Positions 46,684-56,186 of a stretch of DNA of 64,000 nucleotides are shown here, piece after piece. Position 1 is the first letter of the stretch, and each line of letters opens with the position of its first letter. Source of the DNA: CAVRUD01 sp963849635 (lineage in GTDB: Bacteria > Chloroflexota > Chloroflexia > Thermomicrobiales > UBA6265); the NCBI GenBank assembly GCA_963849635.1, contig CAWKIA010000018.1:186001-250000 (forward strand). The letters run 5' to 3'. Position numbers and translations under genes: made by a program. The notes under the pieces were generated by a model, which did not search any database, was not told the DNA's origin, and was given only the letters and a program-made list of their open reading frames with translations.

Positions 46684-46693
46684 TGGTGACTCT

Positions 46694-47764
46694 ATGAGTA
46701 TCCCGGCCAACGTCGATCCAGCTAACCTGACCTGGCCGGTCTGGGGCAATCAGTCCGCCGTGGCAACCATGTACGATGCCATCGTGCACGATCGCGTCCG
46801 TCACGCGTATTTGATCGGCGGTCCGGCCGGAGTTGGCAAGACCGCCTTTGCAATGGCATTCGTCGCCGCCCTGTGTTGCGATACTCCCCCGGTTCCCGGT
46901 CAAGCCTGTGGAAGCTGCCTCTCGTGCCGGAAAATCGCGAGAGGCGTCCACCCGGACGTGCAGACTTTCAGCCTGGCGTCCCAGGCGGCGGCATCCGAGA
47001 AATCAGGATCGAAGAACACGACGCTGACGATCGAGACCGTCCGTGAACTGTCGTCTGGAACGGCCCTACGCCCAACAGAAGGGCGATGGAAGGTCATCCT
47101 GATCGAGGATGCGGAGACCCTTCAAGAGATCGCACAGGAAGCGCTCCTGAAGACACTTGAAGAACCGCCCCGGTTCGTCGTGCTCCTCCTGCTTTGTGAC
47201 GATCCTGAGCTGCTTCTGCCGACGATCCGCTCTCGATGCCAGATCGTTGACCTGCGCCGAGTGCCCCGGGCCGCGATCGTGGACGGTCTGGTCGCCCGTG
47301 GTGTCGACCCTGCCCGTGCTGAAGAAGTCGCGTCGGTCTCCGGCGGCCTACCCGGTCTTGCCAATGAGATCGCCGGCAACTCGAAGGTCCTCGCCAGGCA
47401 GCAGGAGTCTGTCAAACAGGCGCTTGACTGGATCGAAGGCAGCGGATATGACCGCCTGGTGACGGCGGTCCGCCTCGGTGATTCATTCACGAAAAAGCGG
47501 CCCGATGTCTACCAGGACCTGGAAACACTCCTCGGCGTCTGGCGGGATGCCCTGCTGATGCACGCCACCCAACTCACTCACATGACCTACCGCGGGATCG
47601 CGGAACGACTGTATGCGCTGGCAGCTGGTTGGACACTCGTGGATATCCACGCGGGCATATGCTCCGTGCAGCAATGTCTTGCGGATCTCGAAGCGAACGT
47701 CCGGCCGCGCCTGGCCCTGGAATCCATGGTGCTTCAATGGCCGATTTCCCGCTCCACCCAATAG
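46694..47764 (+). CDS. holB: DNA polymerase III subunit delta'
   Basis: Clamp-loader AAA+ subunit. 356 residues, uninterrupted. Walker A GGPAGVGKTAFA is near residue 52; zinc-binding Cys residues lie in CGSCLSCRK; the SRC motif is in IRSRCQIVDL. LLKTLEEPPRFVVLLLLCDD is the conserved sensor-1 region. ATG 46694 sits 10 bases after the NERD stop. ricT follows at 47791, a common neighbour of holB in Gram-positive-like genomes. Confidence 0.93.
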   Translation: MSIPANVDPANLTWPVWGNQSAVATMYDAIVHDRVRHAYLIGGPAGVGKTAFAMAFVAALCCDTPPVPGQACGSCLSCRKIARGVHPDVQTFSLASQAAASEKSGSKNTTLTIETVRELSSGTALRPTEGRWKVILIEDAETLQEIAQEALLKTLEEPPRFVVLLLLCDDPELLLPTIRSRCQIVDLRRVPRAAIVDGLVARGVDPARAEEVASVSGGLPGLANEIAGNSKVLARQQESVKQALDWIEGSGYDRLVTAVRLGDSFTKKRPDVYQDLETLLGVWRDALLMHATQLTHMTYRGIAERLYALAAGWTLVDIHAGICSVQQCLADLEANVRPRLALESMVLQWPISRSTQ

Positions 47765-47790
47765 GTCCCGCATCCGGAGCAGGCGAACCG

Positions 47791-49024
47791 ATGCGTCAAG
47801 ACGACGCACTCTCGTTTCCCCGCTCCTCCCGCGACGCTCGACGAAGCTCGCTCCCGCGCTCGAGACCGCTTCAAGCAGCGACTGCAAAATGGTGAACCAG
47901 TCGGCGGCTGTGATTGCCACACCGAAGGGCAGCAAGCTCAGATCAAGCCGCACGAGCCCGCGGCGAAAGTCGTTGGTGTCCGCTTTCGCGACTCAGGGCG
48001 GACCTACTACTTCAACGCGAACGGCTACGAGCTGACAACAGGGTCCTGGGTCGTCGTCGAAACCGGCCGTGGCCACGAGGCCGGCCGCGTCATCATCGCG
48101 CCGCATCAAATCCGCCTCAATCAGCTCCAGGGCGAGATAAAACCGGTGCTCCGCCGGTTGACCGATGACGACATCGCTCATATGGAATCGCTCAAGCGCG
48201 AGTCAGCGGTTGCCGTCAAGACGTTCGGGCGCAAGATCCGCGAGCACGGACTCCCGATGAAGCCGATCAGCGCCGAGTACTCGTTCGATGGTTCCCACCT
48301 CACACTGAACTATTCGTCGCAGGATCGCGTCGAACCGCGATCACTCGCCATTGACCTGGCCAACTATTTCAACTGCCGAGTCGAGCTGAAGCAGGTTGGA
48401 CCGCGCGATGAAGCCCGTCTCCTGGGAGGCATGGGTCGGTGCGGCCGCACGCTATGCTGCTCATCCTGGCTGCCTGTCTTTCCCGAGATCTCGATGGGAA
48501 TGGCCAAGACGCAGGACCTCTCCCTGAACCCAACGAAGGTCTCGGGCGTCTGCGGACGCCTGCTCTGCTGCCTCTCGTATGAAAACGAGCAGTACAAGCA
48601 GATGAAGGCCGTCCTCCCCCGGCTTGGGCAAACGATCGAGACACCTCAGGGTCCAGGGCTGGTCGTATCGCTTCAGGTGCTCAAGGAACTTGTGACGGTT
48701 CGGCTGGCCAGCCCCGGCGCAAATCAGGAGATGGTGTTCTCCAGCGCCGATCTGGGATTTGGTAATGCTTCAGCGCCTGCCCAGGCGTCGGTCCCCGTCG
48801 AGAAACCGGTCGACGAACTGCTGAATACGGCCACTTCGGCCAGCGATGCCGTTCAGCAGAACGGGACCGAGCCCGCTGCTGTCGTCGAACAGTTTGACGG
48901 CGAAGAGGAGAACGCCGGCGAAGTCCAGGAATCTGGAGGTCCGCCGTCGTCCTCTCGTCGGCGCCGCCGTCGGCGCCGGGGCGGTCCCGCGAATCGCCCC
49001 GCGGGCGGAGGCGAGTCATCCTAG
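47791..49024 (+). CDS. ricT: PSP1-domain iron-sulfur complex subunit RicT (one frameshift)
   Basis: About 411 residues. The PSP1 domain (GVRFRDSGRTYYFNANGYELTTGSWVVVET) is near the N-terminus. The Cys motifs GRCGRTLCCSSW and GVCGRLLCCLSY are typical of RicT/YaaT, a subunit of the Fe-S Ric complex that affects RNA processing in Bacillus. The C-terminus has an extra acidic stretch and a final Arg-rich tail. The first 10 codons (MRQDDALSF) and the rest are in different frames; an extra C in a C-run near 47818 would explain it. 26 bases after holB. Confidence 0.9.
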
Positions 49025-49053
49025 GCCCGACCTGACGCTTTGGGGAGCGATCG

Positions 49054-49355
49054 ATGGCGCTGTATCTCGTCGTACATTCACCAGTCGATCCTGACGACAG
49101 CACCGTTTTCCCCCTTCACGTCTGCTCGACATGGCCACCGATCTGGGCTCCGGAGCGGCGTCGCCGCGCTGGATCAAAGCCTGGTCGCCCGATATGAACG
49201 ACGACCGCATCTTCACGCTTTGGGAGGCGGAAGACGCCGCCGAGATCGGCGCGGCCCTGGATCGATATGGGTTCCTGTCACACATGGCCGCTCGACCACT
49301 GCGGGTTCAGGAGTGGGGGCCTGACGACGTGATCGCCGCTCAGGGCTCTATTTAG
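49054..49355 (+). CDS. Small hypothetical protein (one frameshift)
   Basis: About 100 residues once joined. ATG 49054 has GGGGAG 7 bases upstream and gives MALYLVVHSPVDPDD. The frame changes around 49105-49125, and the rest reads WIKAWSPDMNDDRIFTLWEAEDAAEIGAALDRYG. This W..SW/LWEAEDA layout recalls small dimeric alpha-beta barrel families such as DUF4242 or DUF3303, but I cannot decide between them. 29 bases after ricT. Confidence 0.6.
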
Positions 49356-49402
49356 CAGCTGGTGTCCTGAACAACTGACTAGGTCCGGAACCGCGCCACG
49401 GT

Positions 49403-49411
49403 TGGTAGAAT
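49403..49411 (+). promoter_or_regulatory. Extended -10 candidate upstream of the molybdoenzyme gene
   Basis: TGGTAGAAT (extended -10 form), about 125 bases before the gene start. No -35 match at the expected distance. Confidence 0.3.
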
Positions 49412-49535
49412 AGTCCATGGCGAGCAGAGTTCCGGTGCAAGTCGGCCCTGGCTAGAAGCCGCTTCAAAGTCGCGGCGCTCGCATTCCGACACTCCGGCTG
49501 TCCAGATGGAACGTGATTGGGAGGGCTTTCAGCTC

Positions 49536-51830
49536 ATGGTGGCTCATGCCGCAGTCGGCAAACCACAGAAGCGACAGGATGCACCGCAGAAGCTGACGGG
49601 ACAGGAGCGGTTCACCGCCGACCTACAGCTTCACGGCTTGTTGCACGCACGCCTCGTCGGAAGTGCATACGCGCACGCGCGCATCAACGGGGTCGACAAG
49701 AGCGCTGCCCTGGCTATTCCGGGCGTCGTGGCGGTCCTCACCGCCGCTGACTTGCCAATCGCCAAGGATCAGCACGGCGCTCCGGTCGACAAGCCGCTGG
49801 CTTCCGATGAAGCCACCTACGCGGGACAACCGGTCGCTATCGTCCTCGCGGAAACACAGGCGGCAGCGGAGGATGGCGCCAACGCCGTCGAAATCGACGC
49901 CGAGCCGTTGGACGTGCTCGTCGATCTGGTTGAAGCGATGGCCCATGATGCGATCCATGTCAACTCCGCCGGCGGAGTCATGAACGAGGAAGAGGCGGCG
50001 ATGCACAACGCCGACGCCGCTGGTGCAGCGGACGGCGACGCCGAAGCCCGTCACCATAACGTCTCCAATACCGTCAACTTCACCCGGGGCGACATCGCCG
50101 CCGGGTTCACCGAGGCGGACAAGATCGTTGAGCTGACGTTCCGCAGCAACGCGGTCCATCAGGGCTACATCGAGCCGCAAACAGCCCTGGTCGCCGCGGA
50201 TGCCTTTGGCAAGCTGACGATCTACACCAGCACCCAGGGCGCGTTCTACTGCCGCCAGCGGGTGGCATCCGTCCTCGGGCTCGAGATGCACGACATCAAC
50301 GTCGTGCCGATGCCGGTCGGCGGCGGGTTCGGCGGCAAGTTCGTGCTGATCGAGCCGATGGTGGCCGCCGCGGCGATGGCGGTCAAGCGCCCGGTCTTGC
50401 TGCAGTACCACCGCATCGAGGACTTCCTCGCCGCCAACCCGGCCCCGGCATCGGAGATCACAGTTAAGCTCGGCGCCAAGGCCGACGGCACCATCACCGC
50501 GATGCAGGGCCACCTGCTCTTCGCGACGGGCTCGGTTCCTGGCTCCCCGCTTCAGATTGCGGCGATCCTGCTCGGTGGCTACTACAACTTCACAAACTTT
50601 GAGATCACCGGCGAAGAGGTCTTGACCAACCGGCCGAAGTCGGGAGCGTATCGCGCACCCGGCGCGCAGCAAGCGTCGCACGCAATCGAAGGCGCGATGG
50701 ACGAACTTGCCCGCGAGCTCGGCATCGACGGCCTAACGCTGCGGATCAAGAATGCCGTCGAAGCGGGCGACCTTCGTCCGACCGGAGGTACGTGGCCCCG
50801 GATCGGGTTGAAGGAGAGCCTGGAAGCGTTGGCCCAGCATCCGCGCTGGATCAATCGCGAAGAGACCCGCAAGTCGGGCAAAGGCGTCGGCATCGCGGTC
50901 GGCGGCTGGCCGGGTGGAGTCGAACCAGCCTCGGCGACCTGCCGCCTCGACGCCGATGGCAAGCTCACGGTCGTGCTCGGCTCTGTCGACCTCAATGGCA
51001 CCAATACCTCCTTCGCCATGATGGCGGCCGAGGTCTTTGGCATGGACTCAGACGACGTCAAGGTCGTGACCGGCAACACTGACACGGCTCCGTGGTCGGG
51101 CGGCACCGGCGGCTCCAAGATCACCTACACGGTCGGACCTGCCGTGGTGAAAGCCGCCGAGAGCGCCCGCCAGCAGCTGCTCAGCATCGCGGCCCAGCAT
51201 CTCGAAGCGGCACTTGAAGACCTGGAAATCGTCAATGGCATGGTCCAGGTCAAGGGTGTTCCCGGTTCTGGGGTCAGCCTGAAGGAGATTGCCGGCAAGG
51301 CCGGCAGCGGCGGCTACGAACCAGTCTTCGGCAGCGGCGCGAGCGCCATCACCGAGAGCGCTCCGGGCTTCGCCGTTCACCTCGCCGAGGTTGAGGTCGA
51401 TGAGCTCACCGGTGTGACGAAGGTCACGGGCTACGTCGCTGTCCAGGATGTCGGGTTCGCGATCAATCCGGCCGCGGTCGAGGGTCAGATCCACGGCGGC
51501 GTTGCCCAGGGCATCGGCTGGGCGCTGTACGAAGGCATGACCTACGACGAGGATGGCCAGCTCCTCAACGCGACCTTCCAGGACTACGCGATGCCCACGT
51601 TCGAGATGATCCCGAACATGGAAGTCGTAATGGTCCAGGTAGCGTCGGAGCATGGTCCGTTCGGGGCCAAGGGCGTCGGCGAGCCGCCGGCGATCCCGGG
51701 TGCGGGTGCGGTCGCGAACGCCGTCCGCGACGCGACCGGAGTTCGGATCACTGAGATCCCGCTCCTACCGGAGGTAGTCATCCGGGGGCTGTGGCAGTCC
51801 AACAGCAACCCCCAGGCAAACGGCCACTAA
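49536..51830 (+). CDS. Xanthine dehydrogenase family molybdopterin-binding subunit
   Basis: Large catalytic subunit of a molybdenum hydroxylase. 764 residues, uninterrupted. It starts with the family's small N-terminal domain (QERFTADLQLHGLLHARLVGSAYAHARI), then has the GGGFGGK Q-loop near residue 268, AYRAPGAQQASHAIEGAMDELA near 375, and the active-site Glu in GVGEPPAIPGAG near the C-terminus. The AYRAPG form points to xanthine-dehydrogenase-like enzymes rather than CO dehydrogenase (AYXCSFR). ATG 49536 was chosen because GGGAGG lies upstream; ATG 49506 is also in frame. The FAD and Fe-S subunits and cofactor genes are not adjacent. Substrate unknown. Ended by the terminator at 51847. Confidence 0.9.
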   Translation: MVAHAAVGKPQKRQDAPQKLTGQERFTADLQLHGLLHARLVGSAYAHARINGVDKSAALAIPGVVAVLTAADLPIAKDQHGAPVDKPLASDEATYAGQPVAIVLAETQAAAEDGANAVEIDAEPLDVLVDLVEAMAHDAIHVNSAGGVMNEEEAAMHNADAAGAADGDAEARHHNVSNTVNFTRGDIAAGFTEADKIVELTFRSNAVHQGYIEPQTALVAADAFGKLTIYTSTQGAFYCRQRVASVLGLEMHDINVVPMPVGGGFGGKFVLIEPMVAAAAMAVKRPVLLQYHRIEDFLAANPAPASEITVKLGAKADGTITAMQGHLLFATGSVPGSPLQIAAILLGGYYNFTNFEITGEEVLTNRPKSGAYRAPGAQQASHAIEGAMDELARELGIDGLTLRIKNAVEAGDLRPTGGTWPRIGLKESLEALAQHPRWINREETRKSGKGVGIAVGGWPGGVEPASATCRLDADGKLTVVLGSVDLNGTNTSFAMMAAEVFGMDSDDVKVVTGNTDTAPWSGGTGGSKITYTVGPAVVKAAESARQQLLSIAAQHLEAALEDLEIVNGMVQVKGVPGSGVSLKEIAGKAGSGGYEPVFGSGASAITESAPGFAVHLAEVEVDELTGVTKVTGYVAVQDVGFAINPAAVEGQIHGGVAQGIGWALYEGMTYDEDGQLLNATFQDYAMPTFEMIPNMEVVMVQVASEHGPFGAKGVGEPPAIPGAGAVANAVRDATGVRITEIPLLPEVVIRGLWQSNSNPQANGH

Positions 51831-51846
51831 AGTCGTACGATACATA

Positions 51847-51889
51847 GCCGAGCGGCCGACTGGGATCCCGGTCGGCCGCTCGGCATTTT
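51847..51889 (+). terminator. Rho-independent terminator of the molybdoenzyme gene
   Basis: Perfect 14-bp stem GCCGAGCGGCCGAC (51847-51860) and its complement (51871-51884), extended inside by GGGATCCC, then ATTTT. It lies 17 bases after the stop. Confidence 0.9.
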
Positions 51890-51903
51890 CAGAGAACCTG
51901 ATG

Positions 51904-52554
51904 TTAGTCCTTGTTCATCATGGTCCGAATGCGCCGGTAGATCGCTGTGATGCCAAGCAAGTAACACAGCCCCAGCAGGTACGATGCGAGGACGTCGGTG
52001 AACCAGTGGTGGCCCAGGTAGATCCTGCTCGGGCCGACGAGCGCAAGTAGCGACACCAGCCCACCAACGATGGCATTGCGCAGAAGTCCAGGGCGCAGGC
52101 GCGTTCCGGCGAGATAGGCCAGAAACCCATAGACGCCCATGTAGTTGAGCACATGGCCACTGGGGAAGCTTGATCCGCCGATTCGAGCCGCGGCCACCGC
52201 CACCTGCGACTGTTGTGGGCGCGGTCGTTGCATGATCCGCTTGAAGGTGGCCGAAATCCCTCCAGTGCCCCAGGCAAGTATCTGAAATAGCCCGGAAAGC
52301 GGATGCCCACTCAACGCGATGGATGCCGCGATGAGCGGCGGAATCGTGCGGCTCTGCGGCGGGAATCCAGGCCATGAGACGGCGTGCATCACCGCCCGCA
52401 GGACCGGGTGCCGCTGTTGCTGGAACTTCATCGTAATGGCCAGGTCGGCGGCGGCGCTGCGATTTGTGCGCACCAACCCGAACAGGACAGCAAAGATCGC
52501 CATCGCCACCGCAGCGATCCCAAATGCCGTGCGCTCGCGATCGGTGACTAACAC
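51904..52554 (-). CDS. PAP2-family phosphatase (membrane)
   Basis: Membrane phosphatase of the lipid phosphate / undecaprenyl-PP phosphatase fold, 216 residues and about five helices. The three catalytic blocks are all present: KRIMQRPRP (K-x6-RP), SSFPSGH and SRIYLGHHWFTDVLASY (SR-x5-H-x3-D). ATG 52554. It follows the epimerase gene on the same strand with a 54-base gap. Substrate not readable; with the neighbours it may act on polyprenyl or lipid phosphates. Confidence 0.88.
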   Translation of the reverse strand: MLVTDRERTAFGIAAVAMAIFAVLFGLVRTNRSAAADLAITMKFQQQRHPVLRAVMHAVSWPGFPPQSRTIPPLIAASIALSGHPLSGLFQILAWGTGGISATFKRIMQRPRPQQSQVAVAAARIGGSSFPSGHVLNYMGVYGFLAYLAGTRLRPGLLRNAIVGGLVSLLALVGPSRIYLGHHWFTDVLASYLLGLCYLLGITAIYRRIRTMMNKD

Positions 52555-52607
52555 TCTGATGTCGTCTACTCACTGCCCATCAGTCCTCACACCCATTCAT
52601 CCCTCGC

Positions 52608-53723
52608 CTAAAACAGTCGCTTCGCCAGTCCAAGGATTCCTTGCTTCCATGGTACCCGGTGAGATATCCCAGTCCGGGCCAGGTACTCATCCCGATGTTC
52701 CTTGTACCAGGCGAAGTTGCGCAAGAGCGCATCTTGATTCGAGTACTTCGGCGTCCAATTGAGTCGCCGTTGGACACGGTCCGTCGACACGAACGAATCC
52801 TTGGAGGCCGTCTCGTAGACCCATTTGTACAGCGGTGAGATCCCCATTCGCTCTAGCACTCTGAGCGTCCAGATGACCGGCATAGACGGCAACCCGACGA
52901 TCTGCTTGCCGTGTCCGGCGGCGTCGAGGACCGCCTGGTAGTCCTCGCGCATCGTCTGAAATTCCGTTGCGCCGACATTGAATGTGTCGTTGACGACCCC
53001 GGCCGGCAAGGTGAGACAGCGGTAGATCGCATCGCACAGGTCTTCGACGTCGAGCAACTGGTAGCGGTTGTTCCCCCGCCCGATCATCGGGAATCTCCGG
53101 CCCTCGAGTGCCCAGTCGTACAGAAGCGTAAAGACGCCGAGGCGCTCCGGGCCGACAAACGATTTTGGCCGCAGGATCGGGACGATCAACCCTCTGGCCC
53201 GGAACTCCAGCGCGATCATCTCCGCCTGGATCTTTGCCTGGCCGTACGGACCCACTCCGTCAAGGCGATCGTCTTCCACCAGCGGGTGATGATCGGGGAT
53301 GCCGTAGACCGCCGTCGATGATATGTGGACTACCCGGGCAACTCCTACCTCAAGTGCCGCCTCCAGGACGTTCCGCGTGCCGTCGACATCGGTTGAATAA
53401 ATGTCCTCGGGCGAGTAGAGGGGCAGGGCGGCTGCGCAATGGACCACGGCGTCCACACCGGACATTGCGTGCTTGACGGCCGCCACGTCGCGGATATCGC
53501 CGGTGATCGCCTCAACCGAGTCTTTGACGTCTGGGTAGTCAAATGGGACCAGATCCAGAGACACAACGGCGATGCCGCGCTTCAGCAAGAAGCGGCAGAG
53601 GTTGATCCCCAAAAAGCCGGACCCACCGGTGATGAGTACGCGAGTGAGGGGCGTCGCCTGTCCACCCCAGACGGAACCGGTCGAATCCGGGTCGTCGCTC
53701 GCCGGTGCACTGTTCAACGTCAT
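52608..53723 (-). CDS. NAD-dependent epimerase/dehydratase (extended SDR)
   Basis: 371 residues. Rossmann motif VLITGGSGFLGINL is near residue 30, TGDIRD and HCAAALP follow, the Ser-Thr then YGQAK active site (ISSTAVYG, PYGQAKIQAE) lies near 145-160, and LRPKSFVGPERLG is the extended-SDR C-terminal mark. Relatives act on nucleotide sugars or sterol-like lipids. A tail of about 60 residues after the SDR core (FAWYKEHRDEYL...) is not typical of sugar epimerases. The ATG overlaps the stop of the upstream flippase-like gene (ATGA). Confidence 0.85.
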   Translation of the reverse strand: MTLNSAPASDDPDSTGSVWGGQATPLTRVLITGGSGFLGINLCRFLLKRGIAVVSLDLVPFDYPDVKDSVEAITGDIRDVAAVKHAMSGVDAVVHCAAALPLYSPEDIYSTDVDGTRNVLEAALEVGVARVVHISSTAVYGIPDHHPLVEDDRLDGVGPYGQAKIQAEMIALEFRARGLIVPILRPKSFVGPERLGVFTLLYDWALEGRRFPMIGRGNNRYQLLDVEDLCDAIYRCLTLPAGVVNDTFNVGATEFQTMREDYQAVLDAAGHGKQIVGLPSMPVIWTLRVLERMGISPLYKWVYETASKDSFVSTDRVQRRLNWTPKYSNQDALLRNFAWYKEHRDEYLARTGISHRVPWKQGILGLAKRLF

Positions 53724-54820
53724 GCGAATGGGTCTCCTAGGCGAGCTGGACTCGGCCCAGTCGCGATGCCATCACGTTGACCGGCGCTGGCCGACGCGCT
53801 GATCTTGCGGCTGATGAGGGCAAGGGCGGCGAATCCGATGAGGACGGCGAACCAGAGCGTGGCAAAGCGGATGATCAGCGTGGCCGCCGTCGCTACGGCG
53901 CGACTCATCCCGTCGTCCTCTAACAGGATGAGCAGCATCCCGGCAACGCTCGCCTCCGCCACCCCCAGACCACCCGGCAGCATCGAGATTGCGCCAAACA
54001 CCGACGACACCGCCAGCACGAATGTCGCGACTAGCAGCAGGCGCCAGGTCGCATCGAACCCAAGGCCCCAGAGCACCAGGAAGAACGCCACGCACTCGCC
54101 GAACCAGGAAATAATGCCGAGGACAACCATCCCGACGACCAGCCAGGGGCGGAACAAGACGTTGGAGGCGCTGAAGAATCCGCTGAGGTGCTCGACGAAC
54201 CCTCCGACCAGCGGAAGCCCGGCGGTACGCTCCATCACCGCGGCGGTCAGGGCCGGGCGTTGCAGAACGACGATGACCACAACGGCCAGCACGAACGCCA
54301 CGGCCAGCAATGGGCGGCCATAGTTGAACTTAAGCAGTTCCACGGCCGCCAGAGAGAGCAGTGCCAGACCGTCGGTGATCCGCTCCGCGGCGATGATCGC
54401 GGTCGTCTTCGGGACAGGTGCGCCCGTTTGCCGCCGCATCAGGATGGCCTTGATCAGCTCACCGACTTTTCCAGGAGTGACGGACATGCTGAACGCCGAC
54501 AGGTAGATACAGAGGCTATCCCACCGCCCCGGTCGGGGTAGGGAAAGCACGCGCAGATAGATTTCCCATTTGACCCAGCGCAGCCCGTAGTTGAAGCAGG
54601 TCAGCAGCAATATCGGCGCTGCCAGCCACCACTTGAAGTTCCGAAAGGCATCGCCCAGGTCCCGCACATCACCAAAGAGCGCCAACGCGCTGGCAACGAG
54701 CACCGCAAAGACGATCCCGATGATGAGTTTGCGGAAATAGCGCTCCAACCCAAGGGGCTCGAGCGGTTGGCCCGCATCGGTAACGTCCGTATTCGCCTGC
54801 GACCCGCTCGGACCTGACAT
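53720..54820 (-). CDS. Lysylphosphatidylglycerol-synthase-type transmembrane protein (YbhN/UPF0104 family)
   Basis: 366 residues with eight or more helices. The signatures LSAFSMSVTPGKVGELIKAILMRR and AISMLPGGLGVAEASVAGM are those of the flippase-like domain of MprF/YbhN proteins; the soluble synthase domain is missing. ATG 54820 has GAAGG 6 bases upstream. It is the first gene of a three-gene unit with the epimerase and the PAP2 phosphatase, which suggests work on a membrane glycolipid or polyprenyl intermediate (inference). Confidence 0.87.
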   Translation of the reverse strand: MSGPSGSQANTDVTDAGQPLEPLGLERYFRKLIIGIVFAVLVASALALFGDVRDLGDAFRNFKWWLAAPILLLTCFNYGLRWVKWEIYLRVLSLPRPGRWDSLCIYLSAFSMSVTPGKVGELIKAILMRRQTGAPVPKTTAIIAAERITDGLALLSLAAVELLKFNYGRPLLAVAFVLAVVVIVVLQRPALTAAVMERTAGLPLVGGFVEHLSGFFSASNVLFRPWLVVGMVVLGIISWFGECVAFFLVLWGLGFDATWRLLLVATFVLAVSSVFGAISMLPGGLGVAEASVAGMLLILLEDDGMSRAVATAATLIIRFATLWFAVLIGFAALALISRKISASASAGQRDGIATGPSPARLGDPFA

Positions 54821-54908
54821 CCCCAACCTTCGGCGCGTTCACAATAGCTGCTACTTGGCAGTTCGCGCCTCCGCGCTGGGAATAGTACCTGTCCAGAGGT
54901 CGTGGGCA

Positions 54909-56186
54909 TTACCAGCAGGTCATCGAATCCAGGAAGAGCTGCCGCAAGTCATCATCCGAGGCGGGACGCGGCGAGAGCTTGGTCACGCGATGCTGCGGAA
55001 CGGTCCCAGCAACGAGCTTGTCGAGTTGTTCCTCGCCGATACCGACAGCCCGTATGCCGTTTGGCATCCCAGTTTCACGCATGATCGTCACCAATCGATC
55101 GGCCAGCACCGTACCCGCGTCCTCCTCTTTCGCCCCGGCGGTGTCGGCCCCGAGCAGGCGGGCTGCCTCCAGGTGGCGGCGGGGATCAGCCTGAGCGGTA
55201 AAGCGGAAGACCGCCGGGGCAGTCAGGATGACCGACATGCCGTGGGGCACGATTGGATGATCCACGGGGTAGCCATCGGGAACAAAGCCACGAGCCAGGC
55301 CCGAGATCGGATACGACATGCCGTGGGGCAGATGGACACCGGCGTTGCCGAAACCGATTCCGGCGAACGCAGCGGCGAGCATCATCTGACCACGTGCGTC
55401 ATCGTCGTCAGGATTCTGGATTGCGCGGACAAGACTTGACGCGACCATCTCCATCGCTCGAGCTGACCACACATCACTGATTGGGTTTGCACCTTGATAG
55501 GAAGGGCGCTGGGCCAATGTGTCGGCCGCAGGCCGCTTGCTGTAGGGCAAGGCGGTGTACGACTCGATCGCGTGGCTGAGGACATCAAGGCCTGAGCAGG
55601 CCGCCACCATCGGCGGCAAGGTCCGAGTATTGTCCGGGTCGATGATTCCAAGCGAGGGCCGCAATGCACGATGAGCGATGGCTGTCTTGGCGCCGAGTGA
55701 CTTCAAGTCAAGTACTGCAACCCCAGTCGTCTCGCTGCCCGTTCCCGCCGTCGTGGGCACCGCGATTAGCGGCTTGAGCGGGCCTGGGACCGGGCGTGCT
55801 TCCCCAATCGGGGCATTGATGTATGTCAGCAGATCAGCGGGATATGTCGCGTAGAGGTTGGCCGCCTTCGCCGTGTCGATCACCGATCCCCCGCCCACGG
55901 CCACGTACCCGTCATATGCCCCGCTGGTCGCCGCGGCAATCGCCCGCAAGAACGACGCGTCGGTTGGTTCCACTTCGACGTCATCAAAGACATCGAATTG
56001 AACGTCGTAGGCCGCCAGCGAGGCCGTGGCCGTGGCTACAATCTCACTCTGACTCAAGCGCGGATCAGTGACGAGCAGGACACGCTTGCATCCGAGTCGA
56101 ACGGCGTCGAAACCTACTTCGCGGGTCGCGCCGGCCCCGTACTTGATACTGGAACTCTCCATCGTGAAGACCGACTCTGCAGCCAC
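54909..56186 (-). CDS. Hydroxyacid-oxoacid transhydrogenase (iron-containing alcohol dehydrogenase family, ADHFE1-like)
   Basis: 425 residues. The NAD-site motif GGGSVIDTAKAA is near 105, VPTTAGTGSETTGVAVLD near 150, and metal-binding His lie in SHAIESYT and HGMS. The segments GNAGVHLPHGMSYPISG, YPVDHPIVPHG.SV.LTAPAVFRFTAQ and PQHRVTKLSPRP match the HOT subgroup (human ADHFE1), which transfers hydride from 4-hydroxybutyrate to 2-oxoglutarate without free NAD. GTG 56186 has GAGGAG 7 bases upstream. No 4-hydroxybutyrate genes are near. The frame is intact. Confidence 0.9.
   Translation of the reverse strand: MAAESVFTMESSSIKYGAGATREVGFDAVRLGCKRVLLVTDPRLSQSEIVATATASLAAYDVQFDVFDDVEVEPTDASFLRAIAAATSGAYDGYVAVGGGSVIDTAKAANLYATYPADLLTYINAPIGEARPVPGPLKPLIAVPTTAGTGSETTGVAVLDLKSLGAKTAIAHRALRPSLGIIDPDNTRTLPPMVAACSGLDVLSHAIESYTALPYSKRPAADTLAQRPSYQGANPISDVWSARAMEMVASSLVRAIQNPDDDDARGQMMLAAAFAGIGFGNAGVHLPHGMSYPISGLARGFVPDGYPVDHPIVPHGMSVILTAPAVFRFTAQADPRRHLEAARLLGADTAGAKEEDAGTVLADRLVTIMRETGMPNGIRAVGIGEEQLDKLVAGTVPQHRVTKLSPRPASDDDLRQLFLDSMTCW

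Noticed and set aside
49430..49505. A cobalamin or molybdenum-cofactor riboswitch before the molybdoenzyme (GGTGCAAGTC segment)
   Set aside because: Only a short resemblance; the other conserved boxes and stems are missing.
49623..50681. A 352-codon minus-strand frame inside the molybdoenzyme gene
   Set aside because: Antisense shadow of a well-supported gene.
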